From contig CM060732.1 in NCBI GenBank assembly GCA_030704615.1, positions 11,966,001 to 12,030,000 on the forward strand: a DNA stretch of 64,000 bases, in the 5' to 3' direction. Below, in pieces: positions 35,660 to 47,903 of this stretch. The position numbers were made by a program, and so were the translations under genes. Numbering within the stretch: position 1 is the first letter of the stretch; each line of letters starts with the position of its first letter. Below the pieces are notes generated by a model. The model did not search any database. It saw only the letters and a program-made list of their open reading frames with translations, and had not been told where the DNA came from. Origin of the DNA: Takakia lepidozioides. Taxonomy: Eukaryota; Streptophyta; Takakiopsida; Takakiales; Takakiaceae.

Positions 35660-35678
35660 GACACGAATGCTTCTAGTG
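35660..35678 (-). repeat. Right terminal inverted repeat of the CACTA element
   Basis: The exact inverse of the left end, ending TAGTG, followed by the second CCT. The palindromic block TGACTCAAAATGAGTC lies just inside (about 35624-35641) and shares GACTC with the left subterminal palindrome. Confidence 0.95.
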
Positions 35679-35681
35679 CCT

Positions 35682-38600
35682 GATAGAGCAGGCCTACCAG
35701 AGCTGCTTAAAAACAAAAAGACTGCCAGTACTAGACAGACCTCTTGGGAAGGGGGCAAGAGGTCCACCAGTCACCAACCCTTCATCTCTCATTCCTTTGC
35801 AAGCTGTGTTGTCTACTAATTTCAAAGCTTTGCATTGTCCTCTAAGTAGGCAGACCTCAGGACAATAGATCAGCCCTCTTATGGCCCAATGCCATACTCA
35901 CGAGTTGAGTTTCCCTTGTGTAATTGACACGGGTTGCACCATATGTGCTATGCCTCTAAATATTGTGAGAGTTTTTGGTCTTAAGTTATGCCCTGCCTCT
36001 AGTGTTGAAGTACTAATTGCGGATGGGTCCAGATATAAGCCTCTAGGTTTGGTCACTGTGCCTATCAGGATTCACAAGAAGGAAGTCATGGTTAAATGTA
36101 TAGTCACTATAGGCAATCAATTCTTGCTAGGCCTTGATTGGATGACTGGAGCTGGTGCAATCATCAGTCTGGCCGATTACTCCCTCCGATTTCACAATGG
36201 AGAGGGCCATGAGGTCGTTGTTCCATTGAAGGCTGTGAAACTTAGAGCTGGATCTGCCACATCCAATCTATCCAGAGTTCAGGCAATGGTGAAAGAGGTA
36301 CAACAGAACTCTCACTCCAACCTCAATTGGAATGATTTTTACAAACTTCAGCCTGATCTGCAACTCTTATATCAATGGCATGTTCCTAGTGCTGATGGTA
36401 GAACAGGGATGCCTATAGCTGTCCCAAAAAATTCTACTCTGATTCGTGCACCCATGAACGTCACCATCCCTGCTATGACCCAGAAAGTGATCAAGTCTGG
36501 TCTGGCCCTTTTATGCCCAACTGCTCATTTCCTGGAAGTAGAAGGTTGGCAGAGACTCACTGCTCCCAAGCATTGTTTGGTGGCTACTGGGGTTATAGAT
36601 AGAGGATATATGCAGGAGGTCAAAGTGTTAATTGCTAATCCGGAGCACTTTCCTGTGACCATTAAGAAAGGGTAGGTCCTGGCTCGTATCACTGCCCTGC
36701 CCATTGCTGAAATCCAAGAAGTACAAGTTGGCTTTGGGCTGGAGGCCATTGGCATTCAACACGGCCCTGTGGATGCTGTTGCTACCTTTGCTGCTCTAGC
36801 ACCACCACCTCTCCCTGAGCTCAGTCCTGAAGGTAAGAAGGCTCTTACCAAAGTGTTGTCTGAACTTACATTAGGAAGTACCCTCTCCCCTGGCCAAAAG
36901 AAAATAGTAGAAATGCTTGTTGCAAAAAATCTCGATATTTTCAGCTTGGGATCTACTGATCTGGGGCGTACTGAGAACATTCAACATGACATTGTCACTG
37001 AGGGACCTCCTATTAAACAATTTGCATACCGAGAAAGTATTAAAGAACGTGCCATAGTCCAGGAAGAAGTCCAGAAGATGCTAGTTGTTGGTGTAATTAA
37101 GCCATCAATCTCTCCTTGGGCCAGTCCCATTGTCCTGGTTGGTAAGAAAGATGGCACTATTCGTTTTGTGTTGACTTCAGGAAATTGAATGACATCACTA
37201 AGAAGAATGCCTACCATCTACCCAAGATCAATGAAACCTTAGATCAACTACATGGTGCTACCGTTTTTTCCTCTCTTGATCTTGCATCTGGTTTTTGGCA
37301 AGTTCCTCTTACTGAAGCAGCCAAGGAAAAGACTTCCTTTGTGTGTCGCATGGGCAAGTACCAATACGAAACCATGCCCTTTGGCTTGTGCAATGCTACC
37401 TCTACTTTCCAACGCCTCATGGACATTGTTTTAGGTAATCTTCGCTGGGAATATGCCTTGATTTATGTTGATGATATCAATGTATACTCAGCCAACTTTG
37501 ATGCCCACTTGACTGATCTGCAGCGTGTTTTCAGCAAATTACGAACTGCAGGACTCAAGGTTAAACGCAAAAAGTGTGAGTTGTTTATGCCCGAGTTACA
37601 CTTTCTTGGGCATATTCTGTCCAAGGATGGTTTGCTTCCTGATCCTGCCAAGCTTGAGTTTGTTTGGGGCTTTCCGATTCCCAGGGACAAACACTGCATC
37701 AAATCTTTTCTTGGTCTGGCCTCCTATTACAGGCGCTTCATAAAGAACTTTTGCACAACTTGCTCACCCTCTTAGCAAGGTATTGTGCAAGGATGCCAGG
37801 TTTGAATGGAGCTTCTCCCAACAAGCAGCCTTTGACACTCTTCGCAAAGCCTTATGTTCCTATCCTGATGTTTCCCAACTTTGAATTACCTTTTCTGCTT
37901 CAGGCTGATGCATCCGATGTTGCTATTTCTGCCATCTTATGTCAAGTAGTAGAAGGTAAGGAGCATGTGATAGCTTATGCATCTCACCGCCTAGATCGTC
38001 ATGAAAGGAATTATTCCATATCTGATAAGGAAGGTCTGGCCCTGGTCTTCGGTGTGAAACATTTTAGGCAATATTTACATGGCAACCGGTTTGTGGTGGA
38101 GACTGATCACCTTCCACTCAAGGCTCTTGTCAAGCCCAGGGAACTTCATGGCAGACTTGCTAGATGGGCTATGTTCCTACAAGAATTTAACATGGATATC
38201 GTCTATAAGAAATGAAATGAAAACACAAATGCTGATGCACTCACGCGGGTTGATCCTCATGTGAGCAGGCCTATGCTTACCTTGGATGACCTTGCTGCTG
38301 CTGATGCAGCCCCTCCTCCTGATCCAGCTCCGCTTCTCAACCTCCTTTGTGCAGATCAGCACCCCTTGACCTTGGATTCGGATGGCATATTGGCTGCTTG
38401 GGGCTGGTCTAGCCTTCTTGATGATCCTGGTTGATTTATTCATGTGTTAGCATGTGTGGTGGATTTTATCGCTTAGGGAGAATTTGGATGGTTTGGTGGA
38501 AGTTCCTTGTTTTGTTCCAGCTCTGCTCTTTCCTTGGCCCCGAGTTTGTTGTGATTCGGCTGCTGCACTCCGGTGTGACTATTGGCTTGAACTTCAAGGC

Positions 38601-39921
38601 CTGATTTGGCTGTCCATGAGTAGTAACAAATGAGGTGAAGGTCTCCCTGGCTGGAGATCATAGGTGCAGGCACTCCAGACCACCTTCTCTAAAGCCCATT
38701 GTCTACCTCTTATGTGCAGTGCAGTCATGGATGATCAGCTACATGTTGCGCTACTCCAGCAATGCCAATCAGGGCGTTCGCCAACTGGCCTTTCCGAGTC
38801 ATTGCGCAAGCAAATTCTTTATCATGTGTCTACTCACCGCTTCATGGGTGATAAGCTTTTCAAGGAGCTCACTAGAGGGGGAGTGCCATGCTATTTGGAG
38901 GTGCCACCACGGAGCCAGCTGAATGCTTTATTGGAGCGTTTTCATTGTTCCTTGTATGCAGGTCACCTTGGTATCAAGAAGACCGTGGCCCGCATCCAAG
39001 AGGTTTACTATTGGCTGGGAATTCACCGGAATGTGACGGAGTTCATCTCTAAGTGTGAAGATTGTCATGCTAACATTGCTCTCCTAGGGCCCGGATCTTA
39101 TATGAGCTACAGCCTTTGCCTATTACACATGCTTTTGCTCGTGTTGGCATTGATTTGGTAGGACCCCTCGCACTCACATCAAAGGATCGAAGCTATCTTT
39201 GTGTAGCTACCGACTACTTGACTAAGTGGGTAGAAGTCAGGCCTTTGCGTACCAAGACTAGTGATGCTGTAGCTCAGTTCTTCTTCAATGAGATCCTTAT
39301 GCGGCATGGGTGTCCTCGGGAGATACTAACGGATCAGGGCAAGGAGTTTTGTAACCAGCTCCTCACGGTGGTGTGCTTCAACTTTGGTGTCAAGCATTCC
39401 ACCACAGCCCCATACCATCCCCAGACCAATGGCCTTACGGAACGCTTCAACCAAACTCTTTGCCGCATGTTGGAAAAGAATGGCGCACTTACCAGGGAGT
39501 GGGATACCTTTCTTCCCCCTATTCTCTTTGCTTATCGCACCGCCGTGCATGCTAGCACTAAGAAGACTCCTTTTGAGTTGTTGTATGGTCGCAAGTGTGT
39601 TTCTCCTTTGCATTCTACCCCTCTTATTTCTACTGTAAGCCCGTAATTTTAACAAACGTGTCAAGTATTCTAACTTTTTTTCAGGTGGGACAGACCGTGT
39701 GCATTCAGCTGCATCATGGTAAGCATGCATGCAAATCTAAGCTTAAGATCTACGGTCCATACTTGATCTATGAGCTTTTACGTGGGCGACGTGCTCTCCT
39801 TCTTCCACAGGGCTTCAATGTCCACGCGCATGATGAACCTGTTTCTCTCACGGATCTGGTGCATTCCGAGCTGGTCTTTGATCTCACGTGCATCAATGTG
39901 GAGGGACGTACAGTGGGATGA
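35682..39921 (+). pseudogene. pol: Gypsy gag tail and pol: protease, RT, RNase H, integrase, GPY/F
   Basis: After the rest of gag (35682-35819): protease with DTGCT (about 35926); an in-frame TAG at 36673; a frameshift near 37170 inside the RFV-DFRKLND block; RT with LDLASGFWQVPL, MPFGLCNATSTFQRLM and active site YVDD (about 37460); two frameshifts near 37755 and 37880; RNase H (LQADASDVAISAILCQ, NYSISDKEGLALV, VETDHLPL) with a TGA at 38213; integrase HHCC (HCSLYAGHLGIKKT, then CEDCHAN) and DDE core (GIDLVGPL, LTDQGKEFCNQL, NGLTERFNQTL, 39130-39450); and a GPY/F tail (KLKIYGPYLIYELL). No chromodomain. Confidence 0.9.
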
Positions 39922-40241
39922 TGTCTTGATCTTCTTCAGATTGGCTTCTTCGGCGGATTAGTGTTAGCTTGCGGATTTGGCACTTTGCGGCTTTTCGGCC
40001 TTTCTAGCCTTTTTCTAGCTCTTGATGCATTTGTAAACCTATGATATGTCACCACGTGTACTCCCTGCACGGTTTTCCTAGCCAAAGGTTTTGTCCTCAG
40101 CCCCATTTACAGGTGCCAGGTTTTCCTTTGGTAGGTTTTTCACCCAGCAGTGGAGGGTGATTTTATCCCGCACATTTATTATTATTTCTTATATTGTGCT
40201 TCGCGGAGCTCAGGATTTTCGTGGGGGGTAGGCTTCACAGA

Positions 40242-40698
40242 TGTGATGCCCCAAACTTTCCTCATCACAGGTTTATCTTATTCATCCAAAGCAGCGATAC
40301 TCATTCGTAGTATAAATTTTTGTCTTAAAATACCGTTGAACCGTTACAAAGATATCATAGCCAGGGTTAGTTATGGCTTGTGGCTGCATTGTAGCCGTCC
40401 AACAGATCTAGGGTTTTGATGTGGCACCGCGAGCTCAGCCTGACACGCCTCGCCACGCGTCAGGAAGGCATGCAGCTAGGTTTGTATAAAGTGGCGGCCT
40501 GACCTTGTGTCAGGTAGCTGATGTACTCTGGTGTATATAGATGTGGAAAGCTGTCTGAATGCAATACGTGTGTATGATTTTCTGTCAGTTCGCTCGTTGA
40601 GATCCTCCTCTCGCGTGCATGCATGCTCCTCTTGTTCTCCCCCCGTTGTTTTGAAGAGCACTTGAGAGGATAGGCATATATTCGTCCTGCTTCTTTTA
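40242..40698 (+). repeat. 3' LTR of the Gypsy element
   Basis: It matches the 5' LTR over its whole length with about 20 differences counted by eye. A purine tract, GTGGGGGGTAGG (40220-40231), precedes it and is the probable polypurine tract, ten bases from the LTR edge. Confidence 0.9.
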
Positions 40699-41610
40699 AG
40701 GCTTCACAGGCCCGTACCCCACACGAAAGGCAAGGTAGTTGGGGCTGTTTCCTGGCGCTAAGACAAGGTGCGGCACCCTTGCTTTTAACGATATGGAATG
40801 GCACACATGGTTTGTCTGTCTAATAGTCCATTTGTTCGTGGTTTTTGTTGGTGGTGCAGCCATCAACAGTCAAATGACTAAAATAGTGAGCACAATACCG
40901 TACTACACCAGGCTACTACCGTTTCTCTGCATAAGTTATCCATCCGGGAAAAAACAAATTGGAAATAGATTTCACTAGCGAAACTAGTACTTTTTCGATT
41001 TTTTATTTTTTTTCAATGTAACTCTCTATAAACTGAAATAGCTGCGATATATTTGAGTCATCTTCATCCTTTAGTGACGGAAGACATTTTCACCTTAAAC
41101 TTTTTATTTAAATAATATACATTTTTATTCTTACGGTAGGTCTAATGATGCGGGTTTTAACATTTTGTCCAATGATTTCAAGTAAAATTTTCTCTCCATT
41201 GTTTAAAAAAAAAACATAAACTTATTCATAGTAAATCGTGTACTTAACGTACTTACGCCTTCTATTTTCATTTTCAAACATATTGCCTCTATAATCATGG
41301 ATTGTGCTCACACATGCTTTTATCCTGCTCACCCCAATTCTGCTCCCGCTGTGCTCACACAATAACAACCATCTTATGTCTAGTGTACATTGACAAGAAA
41401 TGAGATTTGTCAACTGCCCTTTGTGTTTGTCTGCATCTTACTCTTTCGATCTGGAAGATACCAAGATCTTTTGGTCGTGGACCAAAAGAGGTTGAAATTT
41501 GGTTGTGAGGGCCCAGCATGTGTGTAAAAGAACATCACATTTGAAATCAAATGCACATATAGCCTCCACATCAAGTCACACTTTCCATTGAAAAAAGATT
41601 GAACATGGAC

Positions 41611-41661
<51 letters not shown>

Positions 41662-42686
41662 GGGGGGGGGGGGAAACACAAATATTACTCTTTTTAGGCT
41701 ATCAAATGGAGCGTACGTAGTCATCGAAATAAAACCATGTGGACATATTTGCAAGTTTTTAATGGGCATTAGTCAATACCACTAAGAGGGGGCATTTGGA
41801 CCCACCCCACTTTGTTTTTTTCACATGGTTAAAGTCAACATTTGAAATTTGTTAAAAAGATGCTATGCACTGGCACCAATTGTCAAGCTTATCATATCCT
41901 AGAACAATCATATCTCTCACATGACCATTCCCTTGAGCACCCATATCAGTATCCATTTTTCTAATGTGTCCACCTTCCAGTCAGATGTGACCCAGAAATA
42001 CTGGGGATCTTTGATATATGTCGGGTTTCTGGCATGTATGCCATGCATCTCTCTGTCTGCATCCCATACCAAGTTCTTGCCCCAATGCACACATTCAAAA
42101 TATGAATGGTAGCCCATCCAATGGGAGGTTGTGTCGATTGTATTCAAAATCTATGGGCATCCGTTCTTAGGTAGTAGTCCATTGGGATGAAAAGACACCA
42201 TATTACACTTGCTTTCCAACTCTCTCTTGATGTCAAATTTTTGTTTAATTCTAGTAACAACTGAAGGTCGTATCATTCAAGGCGATGGACCAACAAAAAT
42301 ATGAACGTCAATTGTCCATCCGTTCATGGACTTAATGCCATACAACTTATACTAACTCATTAATAATACTGAGCCTCCTCCCAAACGGCTCGCAGTCAAG
42401 GCATGTGTCCGAAGACGCCTCCGGTTACCATAGCCACTTGCAACGGTCTCCGCACCAGAGGAAACGGAGATATTTTTAGGAAGGTGAAACCGGCTGACAT
42501 TGTCATCTGAAATGTTACTGCCAACTCTACTTGATGCCCTTGAAGCCTCCCGTCACGCCCGCCATTCTTCCCAATCACGCAGTTCTTGTTCCACTTTTAG
42601 AATTCGTTCCTGAAGCATAAAATCCAGGACAGGCTGCAAATTCTTGTACATCATGCAGCTCCATATTCCTAGACGAAAATGTTTGT
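40699..42686. other. Non-coding stretch with a long (GA)n-(G)n tract
   Basis: I see no gene. AT-rich sequence at 40980-41240 is followed by the simple repeat at 41612-41673. A 76-codon minus-strand frame (42147-41917, with WGKNLVWDADREMHGIHARN) looks protein-like but has no recognised motif. Confidence 0.45.
41612..41673. repeat. (AG)n microsatellite followed by a poly-G run
   Basis: About 19 AG units (41612-41650) lead directly into about 23 G residues. Such a purine-only strand can form a triplex or G-quadruplex. Length is probably unstable and may be affected by assembly. Confidence 0.95.
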
Positions 42687-43658
42687 TCAACTTTGTCCAC
42701 ATCTCACGATATTTTTCCCGCCTATAGACAAATCGAAATCCAACAATGGTATCCTATAGTCTGTCTCGGACATCCGGGGGACATTGTAGCTCTTCTGGTG
42801 CTTCAAGACTTTGCACAAAACTCCATTCAGGTAAAAAATTATCAAGCGTAATCCTTTCGCAAGTGGAGAAAATGGTGCTGCAATCTGTGAGAAATTCATA
42901 CATCCACTTAGGTGGTAATCAAGCTAAACCATGGACAGGATTGACATTGGAAGCAACGTCCACTGGACAGTCACAACGTCACTGGACAGTCACTGAACAG
43001 TCACAAGGTTCAGGAAAATCTTGAGTGACGAATGGCCCAAATATCTGAAAGCGCCAATATATCTTAAATGTCTTTACGACATTATCACTACGTACAGATC
43101 AAACACATTTTTCATCGACACTGTAGAAAATATGTATAAGTCCTACTTGAACCCAAAGTCGATCGGTATCTTCCTTCCAAAATATAAAGCGCTCGTCGAC
43201 CCATACAAGGACAGGTTTCTTCTGGATGAACTCAAACCGCACCTTGAAGAGTTGCGGTTATCCAGAAAAGACGCTGATATATTCAATGTGGAAAAACCCA
43301 TAGGATGTCGACCGTATAATGACCCAAATGTCAAGCCTATTGCTATTTTGAAAGTCTGTCTATGCTTCACGCAGTCCTCATTGTTGAATTCCCTGACCTT
43401 GTAAAACCTTCTTCCAACAAAGGCCAGCCCTATATCCAGGACATTTTCTAACGGTCCAGTGTTCCAAAAGTAGACCTTAAAATGCTTAAGAATCCATTTC
43501 AGGAAGTCGTCCAAACCATTTTCGGACTGCAAGCTTGAATTTTCTAGCGCATACACAAGGATGGGTTGCGGGAGGGGATCTCGGGTCATCTCGGAGGTAA
43601 ACCTCACCAAGGTAACCAACGTCAAGAACCAGGACGTAGTATCTTGGTCGACATCCAT
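42687..43658. pseudogene. Scrambled FCP1-like HAD phosphatase domain, parts on both strands
   Basis: Three parts of one HAD domain are present but not collinear. Minus strand 42899-42687: LRLIIFYLNGVLCKVLK, a motif I with Tyr and Asn where Asp-x-Asp is expected. Plus strand about 43060-43330: SNTFFIDTVENMYKSYLNP, then DELKPHLEELRLS, the third motif and C-terminal part. Minus strand about 43540-43390: GLDDFLKWILKHFKVYFWNT, then NNEDCVKH, the second motif region. No single strand gives the family order I-II-III, and two catalytic acids are changed, so it is non-functional as it stands. Confidence 0.65.
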
Positions 43659-44279
43659 TCGGTCCTTCAGAGAGGCGGTACCAATCCTGTGGGTTTACAG
43701 ATTGGTGATAGTCGATTGGAGGGTGAATTTAATCATCCTGTGGAATAACAGAACAATTAATTCATTTTGAAAACTAGAAGAAGGACAAAGAAGAACATTT
43801 CTAAGATAGTTATGAAGTGTATACCCGTTTCGGGGAGGGATTCTGAATTTGCTGTTGTGGCTGCTCGCTCTCTTTTCCTTCGCGCTGAGCAACGACCATC
43901 TCCGACTCATTTCCTACATCTCGCAACGTCGACTGGGCAGTGGAGGTTGCTTGTATGATCGGACCAGGTGGGCTGACCCTAATTGTTAAGTCCACCTGCC
44001 TCCTCACTGTTTGAGTCGCAATGGATTCTGTCCGAGTTTTTGTAATTTCCTCCAATTTCCGTTCATGGATCTATATGAGTTTTTGTAACCGTCAGTCACA
44101 TGAAAAGTTGAAGGAGGTGGGAATATGACGCCAAACAAAAATCAAAATACAGATAAGCTATTGACAAAAACACAACTAGAACACAACCAGATGCAATACA
44201 CACAATTTGTTCTATTTAAAATACTTAAAGACACCACAAATCTCCAGGTGTCATTCGTTACCTACATCCACATTGACAT

Positions 44280-44470
44280 GCTGGGAGACACTGTGAGAGT
44301 CAGTTGGGCTCTGAGTCCTGCCTCTGCCTCCCCTGTCTTTTCTGGGAGACGGGCTTTTTGTCCTGGCTCTGTCTCCACTGTCTTTTGCGGGAGACGGGCT
44401 CTTAGTCCTCGCTCTGTGTCCGCTGTCTTTTGTGGGACACGGGCTCTTTGTCCTCGCTCTCTCTACCCTG
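44280..44470 (-). repeat. 45-bp coding tandem repeat (RARTKSPSPAKDSGD type)
   Basis: About four imperfect copies of a 15-residue unit in the tail of the gene above. The SP and KSP dipeptides are possible targets of proline-directed kinases. Confidence 0.8.
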
Positions 44471-46768
44471 TCTTTGGCGGGAGACGGGGACATTGGCGCC
44501 GGCTCGTCCCCTTCTACAGGTTTGAACCAGTCTTCTGTACTCCGAACTAGATTGCCGCCCACCTCGATTGAGCTGGCCCCGCCACCCCTTGAGGATGAAG
44601 GAGGATATTCCTCGTAGTTCTCTTGCTTGAACTCGATGAATCCCCGTCCAGAATCACGACCTTGTGGACCGCAACGTCTTGTGTGGTGCTCTCAAGTCCA
44701 TCCAGTGACTGAGTTGTGAAGTCCTGAATCACATCAAGGTGTCCAGCCACCCAAGGGTCTGCATTTTTTCCATCGTGGCCCTCGTCCTCCTCCCTGTGTT
44801 CGGAATGTCCTCCTCTTTCTTTCAAATCTTCATCCTCCACTTCCTCATCCTCATCATCATCGTCTCCGCGTCAAACCTCTTCAGCAACATTGTCATTCTC
44901 AATTTGAAGCTTCTTAAAATTTGCTTCAACTTTTCCTTTGCAATTTTTTTTTTTGGTTGAGTGGTTGATGTCAAGCACTCGAATGTTTCTTGCCTGCAGA
45001 TAAACCCAGTCAGTAAAACAGAGGACGTGTTCGAACAAAAATATTAAAAACATATTTAAAATGCAAACAGGTTTTACACTTACATGAAGGGCGTACGTCA
45101 ACATCACGCCTCCGAAGATGTTGACAGCGGACATCCCGTCTCGACAAAACATGGAGGCTAAATAGTCGTATGTGTCACCTCGTAGCTCATGATTATAAGT
45201 CCTGCAGTCTTCTTCAAAAGCTGATGGCTTCCTAGAAGGCCCTTCAAGAATCGGCTGAATTGGCTCGATTAAGAGCACTGTCGCCATGTGCTCGTCCAGA
45301 TTTTGCATCTCCTCAAGTGTCGCTGGAAAAACGTAGTCCAGGCACAGGACAGTCCAAGAGAAAGTCTTCGTGCTGTTTTTGTAAACGTTTTCATACTCCC
45401 CTGGAACACAAAATCCCTGCCGGACAAGATACAATGTTCTTCCGGGACCATTTTGGATGTAGGAGCCAGATTGGCCGGGGACGGTTGAGTCGAGAAGAAA
45501 ACAAAAGCACTTGTGTTCATTTTTCGAGCCACAAAAGCTTCCAATATGTTCACATAGTCCTTGGCCTCAAATACCACAGAATCATCTTCAGAAATTGTAT
45601 TGACAAACACCATCGCTATGTTGTCAAACCGTTTTTTCGGTGCGAGTCGCAGACGAGACTTGGTATCGGCGAATTTTGCTTCCCCCCCCATGAGAGCGTA
45701 ATGACACTTGAAACTCGCTGAAATAATCGTCATGGCATCCTCCCTATCCTCATAAGCTTTCTTGATGGAGGAGACGTACTTAACAAAAGCGGCCGTGAGT
45801 GGTTTTGTCTCCATGTTCATCTTAATCTTGCTTTGAATGTAATCCGTCCCCAGTTTGTCTTTAAATGTGGAGAACTCTGCCTTATTGAAGCGATACTTTT
45901 TCTTCACTTCATGCCACTCGTCCGTCCTAGTGTATGGTTCCGTGCACTGTTTGCTCCTCCGAGGCCACCCCAACACTTCCATAACATCGTCGACAATAAA
46001 CCAGCGCATTTTCATGTCGTCTATGTACTTGTTCATGCCTTGAATTGATTTGTCTTATCCTTTGTAATCTTGAATGATCAATTTCAAGTCCAGGATTCTT
46101 TGCGCAACTTTTCTCAGCTGCCATCTGTTCAATCCTTGCAGCTTTGCGATAGCAGATTTTGTGAGTTGTTGCTGTTCACCCTTGTGCTGTATCCCAAGCG
46201 GGTCGAGAAGCTTTCCCTGCTCCCAACATTTGAACACATCTTCCCAGATCTTCAAAAACGTCGTCGCGTCAAAGTACCAGAACCATTGCCTCCTTAATGC
46301 TACCCATTTCAAGTATCAATGACAGGCAAAACATGAACTCCTGCACAGGATTCCACGGAAAAATTAGGTGTCAACTCCGCCACCAGAAGTTTACTTCAGC
46401 ATAAAATGAATTTGAATAGTAGATTTTCATTCCATAAATTCATACCTTCTATTGTTTTGTCTCGGACTTGTTGGTGTGATCGTTGTATTTCTTTGGCTTC
46501 CCCCTCAGGTTGAATAACATTCGCACATGCGCAACTTTCTCCGGCATTGTTGTATCAAACTTTTGCGCCTTATTGGGATCGTTGAGGAGCTTTGACAGCT
46601 TTAGTAGCCTTTGTTCATCGGTAGACCATACAATCTTCGCAGGCCACTCCCGGTAGTATTTCTTCAGTTTGCTATCGGCAAGATCCTCGAGAAGTTCCTG
46701 CTACAGCTAAGGTAAAATGGGTGAGAGAGGTGAAAGGGTAGGGACATATCCAATTTCGCGGGAACACC

Positions 46769-46792
46769 AACCTCCACTGCCCAGTGGAGGTT
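46769..46792. repeat. 24-bp palindrome, copy 1 (perfect arms)
   Basis: Arm AACCTCCACTG, centre CC, then the exact inverse arm. It lies in a predicted intron of the minus-strand MTase-like pseudogene. It is identical to copy 7 and the reverse complement of copy 4. Confidence 0.95.
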
Positions 46793-47903
46793 CCTTAAAA
46801 GAGAGGGCTGGGTCGAAATGAAGTCCATTACCTTTAATTTGCTGCCACGATGGTGTGTTGTCCTCCAATGACGAAGAACCTGGATACGTCCATTTCCTCC
46901 CATTGCTTCGGTCACGATGAAGCAATCTTCTCGGGATTGGAAGGGTTGATTGGCGCAAGATACACCGGATGTTTGGAGTCGAACAAATGAAGCTGGAAGA
47001 GTCACGCTTTCACTTCGTCCTTATGCTTGATATTTAACGGCTTGTAAACCATGCTCATTGGAGCTAGTTCCATCTTGGAAACCTTCACAAGGAAGGTACT
47101 CTCGAATCCAAATGGAAATACATCGTTGTATTCCTTTGTGAGCATCTCCTCCATCTTCTCGCACTTTTCCTTGTCAAAAATCTCCCCAGCTTTGGGTCTC
47201 TTGTTATCTGTCATCAATGCTGGATCCTGATTCTCCTTCTGTTTTTTCTTTCCTGCGGAAGTCCCGGCCTCATTGTCATCATTCCCGGCAGTCGACAACT
47301 TGCGTTTTCCCTTCTTCGGCTTCGATGCTTCCTCCAGTGCTCGCTTCTTGCGAATGTCGTTCCCCATTGCGTGCAGAAGATCCAGAAAAAAATACTCCAA
47401 GCCCTCGACAAACCTACGTCGGTAAATATTGAGCCCTCGTCGAGAAATCTAAAACCCAGTCCAATGCATTCACTCATCAACGACTTGTTCAGACGACCCA
47501 CCTCCACTTTGAAACCAAACGTCCTGGGGGTTCTCGCATCCTCATACAAGAACAAAACCAACATCGGGTTTTCCTCTTCAGATTCAAGTTCTATATCGAA
47601 GGCTTCTGCGTATTTTAAGTCGTTATTACTCCAAGACTTCTGTAATGAAAAGACAGCTTGTGATCAGGAGGTGTACCCACTTGCCCCAATCTGTCACCTC
47701 TGGGTTCAGCTCAAAAATTGCGGTATCCAGTCAGTTTTGAAATTTGAGGACTTCCGGCATATGAATGCGCCACAAATATCTCCAATCAATCCCGGGACGC
47801 AATTTGGTGGTATAGGATGTCTTTTGTTACAACCAAACACAAATTCATTAGATAATCAAATAACAAGATCTCTCTTACGAGCATCCATCATTCCATATAT
47901 AAG

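Larger units (their letters stand above)
20973..35678. mobile_element. CACTA (En/Spm) DNA transposon, 14.7 kb, inserted in Gypsy gag
   Basis: The left end reads CACTAGAAGCATTCGTGTC (20973-20991) and the right end (35660-35678) is its exact reverse complement. Each end is flanked by CCT (20970-20972 and 35679-35681), the 3-bp target duplication expected for CACTA elements. Inside are a minus-strand TNP2-type transposase, a plus-strand second gene, and captured sequences (eL27, FCP1-like phosphatase, LINE fragment). Confidence 0.95.
17166..40698 (+). mobile_element. Ty3/Gypsy LTR retrotransposon, decayed, with a CACTA element nested in gag
   Basis: Two same-orientation LTRs of 457 bp each (about 95% identical by hand count) bound the element. 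The flanking 5-mers AGGCC (17161-17165) and AGGCT (40699-40703) look like a target duplication with one change. Removing the 14.7-kb CACTA leaves roughly 8.8 kb. Gene order is 5' ORF, gag, protease, RT, RNase H, integrase, so it is Ty3/Gypsy type. No chromodomain was seen. Several stops and frameshifts make it non-autonomous. Confidence 0.9.
44251..47640 (-). pseudogene. Decayed multi-exon gene with MTase-fold-like core and RTKSPSP-repeat tail
   Basis: Protein-like blocks on the minus strand: KSWSNNDLKYAEAFDIELES (about 47640, after CATTACAG); a lysine-rich part; FQLHLFDSKHPVYLAPINP (about 46990); an exon from 46700 with KYYREWPAKIVWSTDEQRLL; RRQWFWYFDATTFLKIWEDV (46300); VDDVMEVLGWPRR (46000); a core ending AVNIFGGVMLTYALH (about 45090), which resembles MTase motif I; then a GTAAGT intron (44994-45083) and ARNIRVLDINH. 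The C-terminus has four ~15-residue RARTKSPSP-type repeats (44450-44280). Stops at about 47002, 46457 and 46055, and frameshifts near 47420, 46925, 45490 and 44640, break it. The MTase call rests on motif order and comparison with the gene at 62-64 kb. Confidence 0.5.

Noticed and set aside
38205-38225. GAAATGAAATG at 38.2 kb as a LINE tail
   Set aside because: It is the normal RNase H end (VYKK then NENTNADAL) with one G-to-T change making a stop; no LINE sequence adjoins it.
40229-40709. AGGCTTCACAG both just before and just after the 3' LTR as a target duplication
   Set aside because: The first copy is internal to the element, and the 5' LTR is not preceded by it. The better target duplication is AGGCC/AGGCT outside both LTRs. 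Probably chance.
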